Of a stretch of DNA of 61,116 nt, positions 42,114 through 49,837 are shown one piece after another. Each line of letters opens with the position of its first letter. Position 1 is the stretch's first letter. The notes below the pieces were generated by a model, which had not been told where the DNA came from, ran no database searches, and was given only the letters and a program-made list of their open reading frames with translations. The translations under genes and the position numbers were made by a program. Origin of the DNA: an uncultured Eubacterium sp. (GTDB lineage: Bacteria > Bacillota > Clostridia > Oscillospirales > Acutalibacteraceae); NCBI GenBank assembly GCA_900542875.1, contig UQPH01000005.1:1-61116 (forward strand). The letters are read 5' to 3'.

Positions 42114-43499
42114 ATGGAAAACAAAAGAAGCAGTTTCAAGGGCTCGATAGGATTTGTCCTTGCAGCCGCAGGAAGTGCGGTCGGACTCGGTAATATTTGG
42201 CGATTTCCTTATTTGGCGGCTAAAGATAACGGAGGATTTTTCATTCTTTGCTATATTATTTTAGCTCTTACATTCGGATTTACCCTTCTCGTTACCGAAA
42301 TCGCAATCGGCAGAAAAACAAAGCAGTCGCCGCTTACCGCTTACGGAAAGATTAACAAAAACTTCAGAGGTCTCGGCACGCTTGCAACTATCGTTCCGGT
42401 TATAATTTTACCTTATTACTGTGTAATCGGCGGATGGGTGCTTAAGTATTTTATCACCTTTATCAGCGGACAGGGTGTTGCGTCAGCTGCGGATGATTAT
42501 TTTACAAATCATATAACCTCGGTGTCGCAACCTATTATACTCTTGTTGGTATTTATAATTGCGACCGCCGCTGTTATTCTGGGCGGAGTAAATAAGGGAA
42601 TAGAAAAAAGCAGTAAAATTTTGATGCCTATACTTTTCGTCCTTATCGTCGGCATTGCCATATTTGCTCTTACGATTAAGAATAATGAAACCGGAATAAC
42701 CGGAATTGACGGACTTAAGGTTTACATTCTTCCCGATTTTAAGTCGCTTACGCTAAAGACTGCGTTTACCACAATATTTGACGCACTCGGACAGTTGTTT
42801 TATTCAATCAGCGTTGCTATGGGTATTATGGTTGCCTACGGTTCATATGTTGACGATAAGACAAATCTTATGAAATCCGTAAATCAGATTGAAATATTTG
42901 ACACTCTCGTTGCACTTCTTGCAGGTCTTATGATTGTTCCCGCAGTCTATGTGTTTATGGGCAAAGAGGGAATGACAGCAGGCCCCGGTTTGATGTTTAT
43001 CGCTCTGCCTAAGGTATTTGACCAGATGGGAGCTGTCGGTAATGTTGTCGGCGTAATTTTCTTTGCGATGGTTCTTTTTGCCGCAATCACATCGTCTATT
43101 TCGATTATGGAGGCTATTGTGTCCTCACTTATGGACAGATTTAAGTGGAAGAGAAATCTTGCTACTGTAATTGTTCTTGCTTACGGAATTATCGCAGGCG
43201 TTATCGTTTGCCTCGGATATAATAAGTTTTACTTTGAACTTAGTCTGCCTAACGGAGCAGTCGGTCAGATTCTCGACCTTATGGATTATGTCAGCAATAA
43301 TATCTTTATGCCGATTGTTGCTCTTGCTACCTGCATTCTTATCGGTTGGGTTGCAAAGCCGAAAACCGTTATCGACGAAGTTACAAAGAACGGAGAAAAG
43401 TTTAACCGTAAGATTATATACAACGTAACGATTAAATTTATTGCACCTATTTTGCTTTTGGTTATTTTGCTCCAAGCACTCGGTATTGTTAAATTCTGA
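42114..43499 (+). CDS. Neurotransmitter:sodium symporter (SNF/LeuT family)
   Basis: The 461-residue Na+-coupled importer has the unwound helix 1 (LAAAGSAVGLGNIWRFPYLA) that binds Na+ and substrate. Eleven to twelve membrane segments follow. Bacterial members carry amino acids such as tryptophan, tyrosine or leucine; the exact one is not predictable here. AAAGGAGAGG precedes the ATG. It is monocistronic, with its own promoter and terminator. Confidence 0.95.
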   Translation: MENKRSSFKGSIGFVLAAAGSAVGLGNIWRFPYLAAKDNGGFFILCYIILALTFGFTLLVTEIAIGRKTKQSPLTAYGKINKNFRGLGTLATIVPVIILPYYCVIGGWVLKYFITFISGQGVASAADDYFTNHITSVSQPIILLLVFIIATAAVILGGVNKGIEKSSKILMPILFVLIVGIAIFALTIKNNETGITGIDGLKVYILPDFKSLTLKTAFTTIFDALGQLFYSISVAMGIMVAYGSYVDDKTNLMKSVNQIEIFDTLVALLAGLMIVPAVYVFMGKEGMTAGPGLMFIALPKVFDQMGAVGNVVGVIFFAMVLFAAITSSISIMEAIVSSLMDRFKWKRNLATVIVLAYGIIAGVIVCLGYNKFYFELSLPNGAVGQILDLMDYVSNNIFMPIVALATCILIGWVAKPKTVIDEVTKNGEKFNRKIIYNVTIKFIAPILLLVILLQALGIVKF

Positions 43500-43513
43500 A
43501 TTTAATGCAGTAT

Positions 43514-43553
43514 AAAAAGGCTTAAATCCCGATAAGGGATTTAAGCCTTTCTT
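43514..43553. terminator. Terminator of the sodium symporter gene
   Basis: AAAGGCTTAAATCCC pairs perfectly with GGGATTTAAGCCTTT, followed by CTTTG. It can also serve the convergent sulfatase gene ending at 43571. Confidence 0.88.
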
Positions 43554-43570
43554 TGTTATATCGGTACTTT

Positions 43571-44878
43571 TTATCTTTTACGCTTGATTACTGCTGAGAG
43601 AACAGCAGGCTTTTTTTCGCCCGCCTTTACCATTTCGCTTATCAGCATTTCTTTAAGTTCGGCACGAATTTTGTCATAAGCCTTGTTTTTGATAAGGTTG
43701 TTAAGTTCGTATGGGTCTTTCTCCAAATCGTAGAGATAGTCCTCAAAATATACCTTTGATTTTGCGTGAGCATAGCCTGTCGGAGCAGCATCTCTTATGG
43801 CATATTTATATCTCTTTGTTCTTATTGCACGGGAGTTGCTCGCTTCGCTTACTTGGATAAATACGCATTTTCTGTCGCTGTTGTCTTTAGCCAAGTCACG
43901 ACCCATATAATCCTTAGGAATGTCTATTCCTGCCATGGAAAGCAGAGTCGGCGGCATATCTATCAGTGATGATAATTCGTATACATTCTTGCCGCCCGTG
44001 AACTTTCCGCCCTTTATGATGAGCGGAGTGTGAACCGATGCCTCATGACAGGAACGCTTGTATTCCGGATTTCTCGTCTTAAAGTGGCTACCGTGGTCGG
44101 CTGTATATATGATGATTGTGTCGTCGTAAATGCCAAGCTCTTTTAGCTTTTCAACAAGTCTGCCGACATTGTAGTCGAGCCTGTTTATAGCCGAAAGGTA
44201 GTCGGGATAATTCTTTTTGTAGTCGCCCCTAAATGAGGTTAAGTCCTTTGGAATGGGGTAGTTTTTGTAGTTATCTACCGTTTCCTTGTAGCCCTCATAG
44301 CAATGGCGGTCGTTTTGGTGATGCGGTTCAAGTTGGCTGATGAACATAAAAAACGGTTTTGTTTTGTCATATTTGTCGAGATATTCCAGAGCAAAATCGT
44401 TTATGCAGTCTGCTCTGTATCCGGTAAAATCAATTTTGTTTCCGTTCTCGTCGAATATGTAGCCGTCGTAACCGTGCGAAGTGAACTCCAGCACATCGGC
44501 ACCTCTGAAGTATTCGTACTCGCCGAGTCTGTCCTTGGGTATTGCGGTGCTCTCACAGTGAAATCCTATGTTAGGCAATCTGTTTGAGGCAAGGTGCCAT
44601 TTTCCGATATAAGCAGTTTGATAGCCTGCGTTGTTAAAGTAATGCGCAAGTGTTTTGCTGTCGTTCGGAAGCGGTATTCCGTTGAAGTTGCAACCCAGTT
44701 GAGTTGCATATCTTCCGGTTTGCAGGCAGGCTCTTGCCGGTCCGCATACAGGCTGACAGGTTATGTTGTTGTGGAATGTAACACCCTCTCTTGCGAGTTG
44801 CATAAGATTCGGTGTCAATTCTTCATTTACTGTGTCATAGCGCTGTTGGTCGCTGAAGTAAAAAATAATATTTTTCAA
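43571..44878 (-). CDS. Sulfatase with formylglycine site
   Basis: This 435-residue alkaline-phosphatase-fold sulfatase has the maturation motif C45-G-P-A-R49, where Cys45 would become formylglycine. Metal ligands include FSDQQRYDT at the start and IYTADHGSHFK. It has no signal peptide, so it acts in the cytoplasm on imported sulfated sugars or choline-type esters. The best start is TTG (44878-44876), 6 bases after AGAGGT; the ATG at 44956 would lie within the -35 box. It is divergent from its probable maturase and an exporter. Confidence 0.92.
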   Translation of the reverse strand: MKNIIFYFSDQQRYDTVNEELTPNLMQLAREGVTFHNNITCQPVCGPARACLQTGRYATQLGCNFNGIPLPNDSKTLAHYFNNAGYQTAYIGKWHLASNRLPNIGFHCESTAIPKDRLGEYEYFRGADVLEFTSHGYDGYIFDENGNKIDFTGYRADCINDFALEYLDKYDKTKPFFMFISQLEPHHQNDRHCYEGYKETVDNYKNYPIPKDLTSFRGDYKKNYPDYLSAINRLDYNVGRLVEKLKELGIYDDTIIIYTADHGSHFKTRNPEYKRSCHEASVHTPLIIKGGKFTGGKNVYELSSLIDMPPTLLSMAGIDIPKDYMGRDLAKDNSDRKCVFIQVSEASNSRAIRTKRYKYAIRDAAPTGYAHAKSKVYFEDYLYDLEKDPYELNNLIKNKAYDKIRAELKEMLISEMVKAGEKKPAVLSAVIKRKR

Positions 44879-44927
44879 AATAATACCTCTCGTGTTTGCA
44901 TTATAATATAATCTGTTTCTGATTATT

Positions 44928-44956
44928 AGTATAAGGTTGAAAGTGTGTTTTGTCAA
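44928..44956 (-). promoter_or_regulatory. SigmaA promoter of the sulfatase gene
   Basis: On the minus strand TTGACA (44956-44951), 17 bases, TATACT (44933-44928). Confidence 0.85.
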
Positions 44957-44964
44957 ATATATAT

Positions 44965-44993
44965 TTGCATTTGTTCTTTCGTTGTGATAATAT
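44965..44993 (+). promoter_or_regulatory. Probable sigmaA promoter of the tauE-maturase operon
   Basis: TTGCAT (44965-44970), 17 bases, TAATAT (44988-44993). It lies back to back with the sulfatase promoter. Confidence 0.6.
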
Positions 44994-45042
44994 ACCTTTA
45001 ATAAATTGATTTATAAAACCGAAAAAAGAAAAGAGGAGAAAG

Positions 45043-45831
45043 ATGACTTACATAATTTCTGTTATAGTTATATTTTTTGCCTGCACGGTGGGGGCTACAG
45101 TAGGTCTCGGCGGTGGTGTAATCATTAAACCGGTGCTTGACTCCATGAGTTTTTGTACGGTTGATGTGGTGAATTTTATTTCGTCTTGTGCGGTGTTTGC
45201 AATGAGTATCAGTTCAATAATCAGGCACAAAATTCAAAAGACGAAGTTTGATAAAAAGATTGCTCTGCTCGTTTCGCTTGGTGCAGTAATCGGCGGCTAT
45301 CTCGGTAACAGATTGTTTAATCTTGCTGTTTCAAGTTTTAGTAATTCTCGCACAGTGGTAATAATTCAAGCGATTCTCATTATGCTTTTTGTCGGCTTTG
45401 CCGTTTACTATGTCAATAAGAAGAATGCAAAAACCTTTCATGTAAAAAATCCTGTCGGAGTTATTATGACGGGCTTGGCTCTCGGAGCACTTAATTCGTT
45501 TCTCGGAATAGGCGGCGGACCTATTAATATCACTGTTTTGTTTTTGATGTTTTCTCTTATGGTTAAGGAGGGTGCGGTGTATTCTATTTGCGTTGTGTTC
45601 TTCTGCCAATTAAGCAATCTCATAACCCTGTTTGCCACTAATAAATTCGCTCCGTATAAGGACTATGCGCTGATAGTAGTGCTTGGTTTGATTGCTGCCG
45701 TAATCGGTGGTTTGTGCGGAAGCACTCTTAATAAAAAACTGAGCGAAAAAACCGTTAAGGTTATTTTCACTTGCGTTATGGGACTTGTGTTTGCAATAAA
45801 TGTTTATAATGTTGTCGGAGGACTCATTTAA
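45043..45831 (+). CDS. TauE/SafE-family exporter of the sulfatase module
   Basis: The 262-residue product with about eight membrane segments has a Gly-rich first repeat (VGATVGLGGGVIIKPVLDSM) and its second-half counterpart (GLALGALNSFLGIGGGPINIT). The family exports sulfite, sulfate or organosulfonates. Its position in one operon with the maturase and opposite a sulfatase suggests release of sulfate or sulfite made by that enzyme. It differs clearly from the MarR-linked TauE at 31.8 kb. Confidence 0.9.
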   Translation: MTYIISVIVIFFACTVGATVGLGGGVIIKPVLDSMSFCTVDVVNFISSCAVFAMSISSIIRHKIQKTKFDKKIALLVSLGAVIGGYLGNRLFNLAVSSFSNSRTVVIIQAILIMLFVGFAVYYVNKKNAKTFHVKNPVGVIMTGLALGALNSFLGIGGGPINITVLFLMFSLMVKEGAVYSICVVFFCQLSNLITLFATNKFAPYKDYALIVVLGLIAAVIGGLCGSTLNKKLSEKTVKVIFTCVMGLVFAINVYNVVGGLI

Positions 45832-46895
45832 TGCCTCTGTCCATAATGGTTAAGCCTGCCTCTTCGGCGTGCAATTTGAGATGTGAATATTGTTTTTATA
45901 CTGCTGTCGCAAAAAAAAGAGAGGTTTTCGATAAGGGTATGCTCTCTTTGGAGACGAGTGAAAAAATGATTTCCTCCGCTTTTGAATGCTCAAAGGATTT
46001 TGTGGGATTTGTTTTTCAGGGCGGCGAGCCGCTTATCAGGGGGATAGATTTTTACAGAGAGTTTGTCTCTCTCGTTAAAAAATATAACACTTCGACTGCC
46101 GAAGTTTCCTTTGCCGTACAGACAAACGGTACGCTACTTAATGATGAATGGTGCGAATTTTTCAGGGAAAATAATTTTCTCGTCGGCGTGTCGCTCGACG
46201 GAAACGAGGAACAAAATAAATACAGAGTTTATCCCGACGGCTCAGCTTCGTTTGGCGATATAATGGGAGGCATCGAATTGCTTAAAAAACATAATGTGCA
46301 ATTCAATGTTCTTTCGGTTCTTACGAAGAACCTTGCAAATACTTTCAGAGACAGTTACAAATTTTTTAAGAGTATGGGACTTTCTTATTTGCAGTACATA
46401 CCTTGTCTCAGAGATTTTGACAGCGATGATGATGTATATGTTATGAATAATGAAGATTATCTGAACTATCTTAATTCTGCGTTTCGTATGTACTATAACG
46501 CAAGGCTTAGAGGTACACCCTTCAGCATCAGACAATTTGACAATTATGTTCTTCTTGCTCACGGCTCGTGTCCCGAGCAGTGCGGAATGAAGGGCGGCTG
46601 CTCCGAACAGTTTGTCGTTGAGGGCGACGGAAGCGTTTATCCCTGCGATTTTTATTGCAATGATGAGCAATGCCTCGGAAATATAAACGATACCTCATTT
46701 GCCCAAATGAGAAAAAGCAAAAAAGCACTCGATTTCATATCATCGTCATTTGAAAAAAAAGATGAATGTAACGAGTGCAAATATTATTACCTTTGCTGTG
46801 GCGGCGGATGTAAGCGAAATAACGCCTCTTTTAATTATTGTGAAACTTATAAAAAATTCTTTTCGCAAAACGAGGGAAAAATTTTGTCTTTGTAA
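45831..46895 (+). CDS. Anaerobic sulfatase-maturating enzyme (radical SAM/SPASM)
   Basis: The 354-residue radical SAM enzyme oxidises the sulfatase active-site Cys (or Ser) to formylglycine without oxygen. It has CX3CX2C at Cys14, 18 and 21 (CNLRCEYC), FQGGEPL and QTNGTLL. The SPASM Cys cluster includes CGMKGGCSEQF, GSVYPCDFYC and CNECKYYYLCCGGGCK. All of these match anSME-type maturases. The ATG shares its A with the stop of the exporter gene (TAATG). Its target is the sulfatase at 43.6-44.9 kb. Confidence 0.93.
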   Translation: MPLSIMVKPASSACNLRCEYCFYTAVAKKREVFDKGMLSLETSEKMISSAFECSKDFVGFVFQGGEPLIRGIDFYREFVSLVKKYNTSTAEVSFAVQTNGTLLNDEWCEFFRENNFLVGVSLDGNEEQNKYRVYPDGSASFGDIMGGIELLKKHNVQFNVLSVLTKNLANTFRDSYKFFKSMGLSYLQYIPCLRDFDSDDDVYVMNNEDYLNYLNSAFRMYYNARLRGTPFSIRQFDNYVLLAHGSCPEQCGMKGGCSEQFVVEGDGSVYPCDFYCNDEQCLGNINDTSFAQMRKSKKALDFISSSFEKKDECNECKYYYLCCGGGCKRNNASFNYCETYKKFFSQNEGKILSL

Positions 46896-47017
46896 TTATT
46901 TGATTACGATGTAGACAGTGCATTTTTATTTGTTTCGCCGTCAATTGCAGTGCACTGGGTGAATCAAATTCAATCGAGATGTTGTGTCCTTTATATACGG
47001 ATACGACATCTTTGTTT

Positions 47018-47419
47018 TTAATAGTTTTCGTGTACCAATTCGGGTGAGTAATTGTCACAGTATGCTATGTGAAAATTTACTCCTGTTGTTTTTGACAATT
47101 CAAAGAGCAGACTTGTAAAATCATCCATATCCGTTGTTTTGTTCCAAATGATTTTCAGCGTAGTGTCTATGAAAATGTCTGTAATATCATAGTTGCCTGC
47201 ACATAAACCCGATATAAAGCCGTACAGCGTCTTTGCTCCGTGTATGCCAAAATCTTTTGCGTTTATCAATCTTACGCCTTTTGGCAGAATATAATTCAGG
47301 CTGTCGGACGAGTCTATGAATATAACCGTGCCGTCGCTGTTTTTCAAAACTTCTTCGGCTCGTTTAATCATCAGCGAGGTTTTCCCGCTGCCGTTGGCAC
47401 CTGTTATGCGCTCAACCAT
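47018..47419 (-). CDS. Small P-loop NTPase of unknown function
   Basis: This 133-residue protein begins MVERITGANGSGKTSLMIKR, with Walker A GANGSGKTS at residues 7-15, and IFIDSS and DIFIDTTLK as candidate Walker B strands. It is a minimal ATPase fold with no further domain. ATG 47419 after AAAGGGTGGTG is preferred over the longer frame from 47506. Downstream, another frame of the same strand stays open (46831-47058) and reads as plausible protein, so this may be a frame-shifted longer gene. Confidence 0.65.
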   Translation of the reverse strand: MVERITGANGSGKTSLMIKRAEEVLKNSDGTVIFIDSSDSLNYILPKGVRLINAKDFGIHGAKTLYGFISGLCAGNYDITDIFIDTTLKIIWNKTTDMDDFTSLLFELSKTTGVNFHIAYCDNYSPELVHENY

Positions 47420-47585
47420 AATACACCACCCTTTGTTTATCTGATTAATAATATTATAACATAATATCTCGCTGTCGAAAACTGTCAAAAAAATAAAATT
47501 ATGCAATATTTGTGCATAAGAAAGGTTTTGTAATAATATATATGCTTTGAAACGGTTGTAAATTACATGGGATGTCTTTAATGTA

Positions 47586-47614
47586 TTTACAAATTCTAAA
47601 TTGTTTGATATAAT
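47586..47614 (+). promoter_or_regulatory. SigmaA promoter of the AIM24-like gene
   Basis: TTTACA (47586-47591), 17 bases, TATAAT (47609-47614). It overlaps the start of the longest frame at 47601, so the shorter start at 47661 is used. Confidence 0.78.
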
Positions 47615-47660
47615 TTTAACAAGGTACTTTGTGCCGATATTAATTTTTTCGGAGGGGTTT

Positions 47661-48350
47661 ATGAAATACGAAATTAAGGGCGGAAATTTTCCCGTTGTTA
47701 TTTGTCAACTTGAGCAAAATGAGTCTGTTCTTACTCAAAGCGGCGGTATGAGTTGGATGTCGCCGAATATGTCTATGCAAACCGCAGGCAACGGACTGGG
47801 CAAGATGATAGGCAGAATGTTCAGCAAAGAAAAAATGTTCCAAAACAAATATACCGCTGTCGGCGGCGCAGGTGAAATTGCATTTGCAAGCAGTTTTCCG
47901 GGCGATATTATGGCACTTGAGGTTTCGCCGCAAAATGAATATGTTATCCAAAAGAGTGCATATCTTGCATCGAGTCCGAGTGTTGATTTGTCCGTATTTT
48001 TTCAAAAGAAAATGGGTACCGGCTTTTTCGGCGGCGAGGGATTTATTATGCAAAAACTCAGCGGCAGCGGCATTGCTTTTGTAGAGATTGACGGCTCGGC
48101 TGTTAAATATCAGCTTCAGCCCGGACAGCAGATTATAGTTGATACGGGTTATGTAGTTATGATGAGCGCTACCTGCTCTATGGATATTCAGACCGTAAAG
48201 GGAGTTAAGAATGTTCTCTTCGGCGGTGAGGGACTCTTTAACACTGTGATAACCGGACCGGGTGAAGTTGTGCTTAACACCATGCCGACGATTAAACTTG
48301 CAGAGTCTCTTATTCCTTATCTTCCTACAAATAATTCGTCAAACGGTTGA
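47661..48350 (+). CDS. AIM24/TIGR00266-family protein
   Basis: The 229-residue product is of the AIM24 family of double-psi beta-rich proteins: MKYEIKGGNFPVVICQLEQN, GFFGGEGFIMQKLSGSG, FGGEGLFNTVITGPGEV. The family is widespread, and its molecular role in bacteria is not established. GGAGGGG lies 4-10 bases before ATG 47661. It is monocistronic with its own promoter and a terminator. Confidence 0.88.
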   Translation: MKYEIKGGNFPVVICQLEQNESVLTQSGGMSWMSPNMSMQTAGNGLGKMIGRMFSKEKMFQNKYTAVGGAGEIAFASSFPGDIMALEVSPQNEYVIQKSAYLASSPSVDLSVFFQKKMGTGFFGGEGFIMQKLSGSGIAFVEIDGSAVKYQLQPGQQIIVDTGYVVMMSATCSMDIQTVKGVKNVLFGGEGLFNTVITGPGEVVLNTMPTIKLAESLIPYLPTNNSSNG

Positions 48351-48376
48351 CTTGTACTTTTTTTGATATGCATTTT

Positions 48377-48409
48377 GCTCCGTGGGATTTTTTTCCTGCG
48401 GGGTTTTTT
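48377..48409 (+). terminator. Terminator of the AIM24-like gene
   Basis: GCTCCGTGGGA pairs with TTCCTGCGGGG (with G-U pairs), then TTTTTT. Confidence 0.65.
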
Positions 48410-48439
48410 AGTTAAGTTGACAAAAATATGCGCTCATTG

Positions 48440-48468
48440 TTGAACATATTTTTTCGCTGTGATATAAT
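48440..48468 (+). promoter_or_regulatory. SigmaA promoter of the DUF1275 gene
   Basis: TTGAAC (48440-48445), 17 bases, TATAAT (48463-48468). Confidence 0.78.
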
Positions 48469-48503
48469 TACAGATGATAAGTTTGATGTGAGAGGGGATA
48501 AAA

Positions 48504-49229
48504 ATGAAATCGTTTTTCAAAAACACTAAGATATCGCAAATGTCCGATTCTTTTTTGACGGCGATTTTTATTGTTTTTTCCGGCGGATTTCAGGATGCTT
48601 ATACATATATGTGCCGAGGAGAAGTTTTTGCAAATGCGCAAACGGGCAACATCGTTTTGATGGCGGCAAATCTTTTTCAGCGTGAATTCTCCCACTGTTT
48701 GAGATATTTGGTTCCCGTTGTTTCGTTTATGATAGGCACCTTTGTTGCGGAGCAGATTCATTCTGCGTTTAAGCATTATGAAAAAATCCATTGGCGTCAG
48801 ATAATAATTTTGATAGAGATTGTTCTTTTGTTTGCCGTCGGATTTATTTCGCAGCGGCACAATGCTCTTGCAAATGCCGTGGTTTCTTTTGTCTGTGCCA
48901 TGCAGGTGCAAACATTCAGAAAGGTCAGGGGACATGTTTATGCTTCGACTATGTGCATAGGAAATATGAGAAGTGCCATAGTTTCGCTCTTTGCTTTCTT
49001 TGAATTCAAAGACAAAAAGATTTTGCAAAAGTCATTTGTTTACTTCGGCGTTATCCTTATTTTTGCTATCGGTGCAGGATTCGGAAGTGTGGTTACAAGA
49101 GCCCTCGGAGAAAAGGCAATTTGGGTTTGCTGTGCATTTCTTGCGATAAGTTTTGCTATTATGTTCATTGATTTGGAACTTAATGAAAGAGTTGCTCAAA
49201 GACAAAAGGACAAGCAGAATAAGCAGTAA
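48504..49229 (+). CDS. DUF1275 (YoaK-type) membrane protein
   Basis: The 241-residue product has about six membrane segments. The family mark SGGFQDAYTYMCRGEVFANA followed by QTGNIVLMA lies in the first helices, with a repeat-like GHVYASTMCIGNMRSA in the second half. The function is not known; some members neighbour stress genes. GAGAGGG precedes the ATG. It stands alone with its own promoter and terminator. Confidence 0.9.
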   Translation: MKSFFKNTKISQMSDSFLTAIFIVFSGGFQDAYTYMCRGEVFANAQTGNIVLMAANLFQREFSHCLRYLVPVVSFMIGTFVAEQIHSAFKHYEKIHWRQIIILIEIVLLFAVGFISQRHNALANAVVSFVCAMQVQTFRKVRGHVYASTMCIGNMRSAIVSLFAFFEFKDKKILQKSFVYFGVILIFAIGAGFGSVVTRALGEKAIWVCCAFLAISFAIMFIDLELNERVAQRQKDKQNKQ

Positions 49230-49246
49230 TATAATAGATATAGTAA

Positions 49247-49287
49247 AAAAGCATTGTCTGATTTAACCGACAATGCTTTTATTTTTT
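49247..49287. terminator. Terminator between the DUF1275 and EamA genes
   Basis: AAAAGCATTGTC pairs with GACAATGCTTTT across 10 bases, then ATTTTTTA. It serves convergent genes. Confidence 0.85.
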
Positions 49288-49295
49288 ATGTATTT

Positions 49296-49718
49296 TTATA
49301 ATACCATCACGAGTGTTCCGATTGTAATAAGTACTGCTCCGATGATGCTTTTTGCATTAAAGTCCTCATGGAGAAATACTACTGCGAGAATGAGTGTTAT
49401 TACCACGCTCATCTTGTCTATCGGAACGACCTTTGATACCTCGCCCATTTGAATCGCTTTATAATAACAAAGCCAAGACGCACCCGTTGCCAATCCAGAG
49501 AGTATGAGGAATATCCAACTTTTCTTGCTTATATTCGTCAGCCCGGACTGAGCGTTCGTGACGAACACCATAAGCCATGACATTGCAACAACAACTACCG
49601 TCCTTACGGCGGTTGCAAGGTTCGAGTCGACATTCTCAATACCTATCTTTGCAAGTATTGAGGTCAAAGCGGCAAATACTGCAGATAAAACCGCAAATAA
49701 AGCCCACAAAATAAACAT
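49296..49718 (-). CDS. Half-size EamA/DMT-family transporter
   Basis: The 140-residue protein has five hydrophobic helices (LWALFAVLSAVFAALTSILAK start; LILAVVFLHEDFNAKSIIGA and VLITIGTLVMVL end), a single EamA repeat rather than the usual two. Such half-size forms probably dimerise. The exported or imported compound is unknown. It lies 120 bases downstream of the radical SAM gene on the same strand. Confidence 0.88.
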   Translation of the reverse strand: MFILWALFAVLSAVFAALTSILAKIGIENVDSNLATAVRTVVVVAMSWLMVFVTNAQSGLTNISKKSWIFLILSGLATGASWLCYYKAIQMGEVSKVVPIDKMSVVITLILAVVFLHEDFNAKSIIGAVLITIGTLVMVL

Positions 49719-49837
49719 CTCTTTTCTTTAGATTGACTGCCGATTGCCGGTAAAACCGTTTAACCGTGTCTGTGGTATTTTCGGCTTTCAGACAACCTAT
49801 AATTTTTTTAATCGGTATTATGATTACGGATTGTTTA

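Noticed and set aside
48468..49028. Antisense frame in the DUF1275 gene
   Set aside because: Its composition is that of a reversed membrane protein, with no start signal; the plus strand gene is clearly real.
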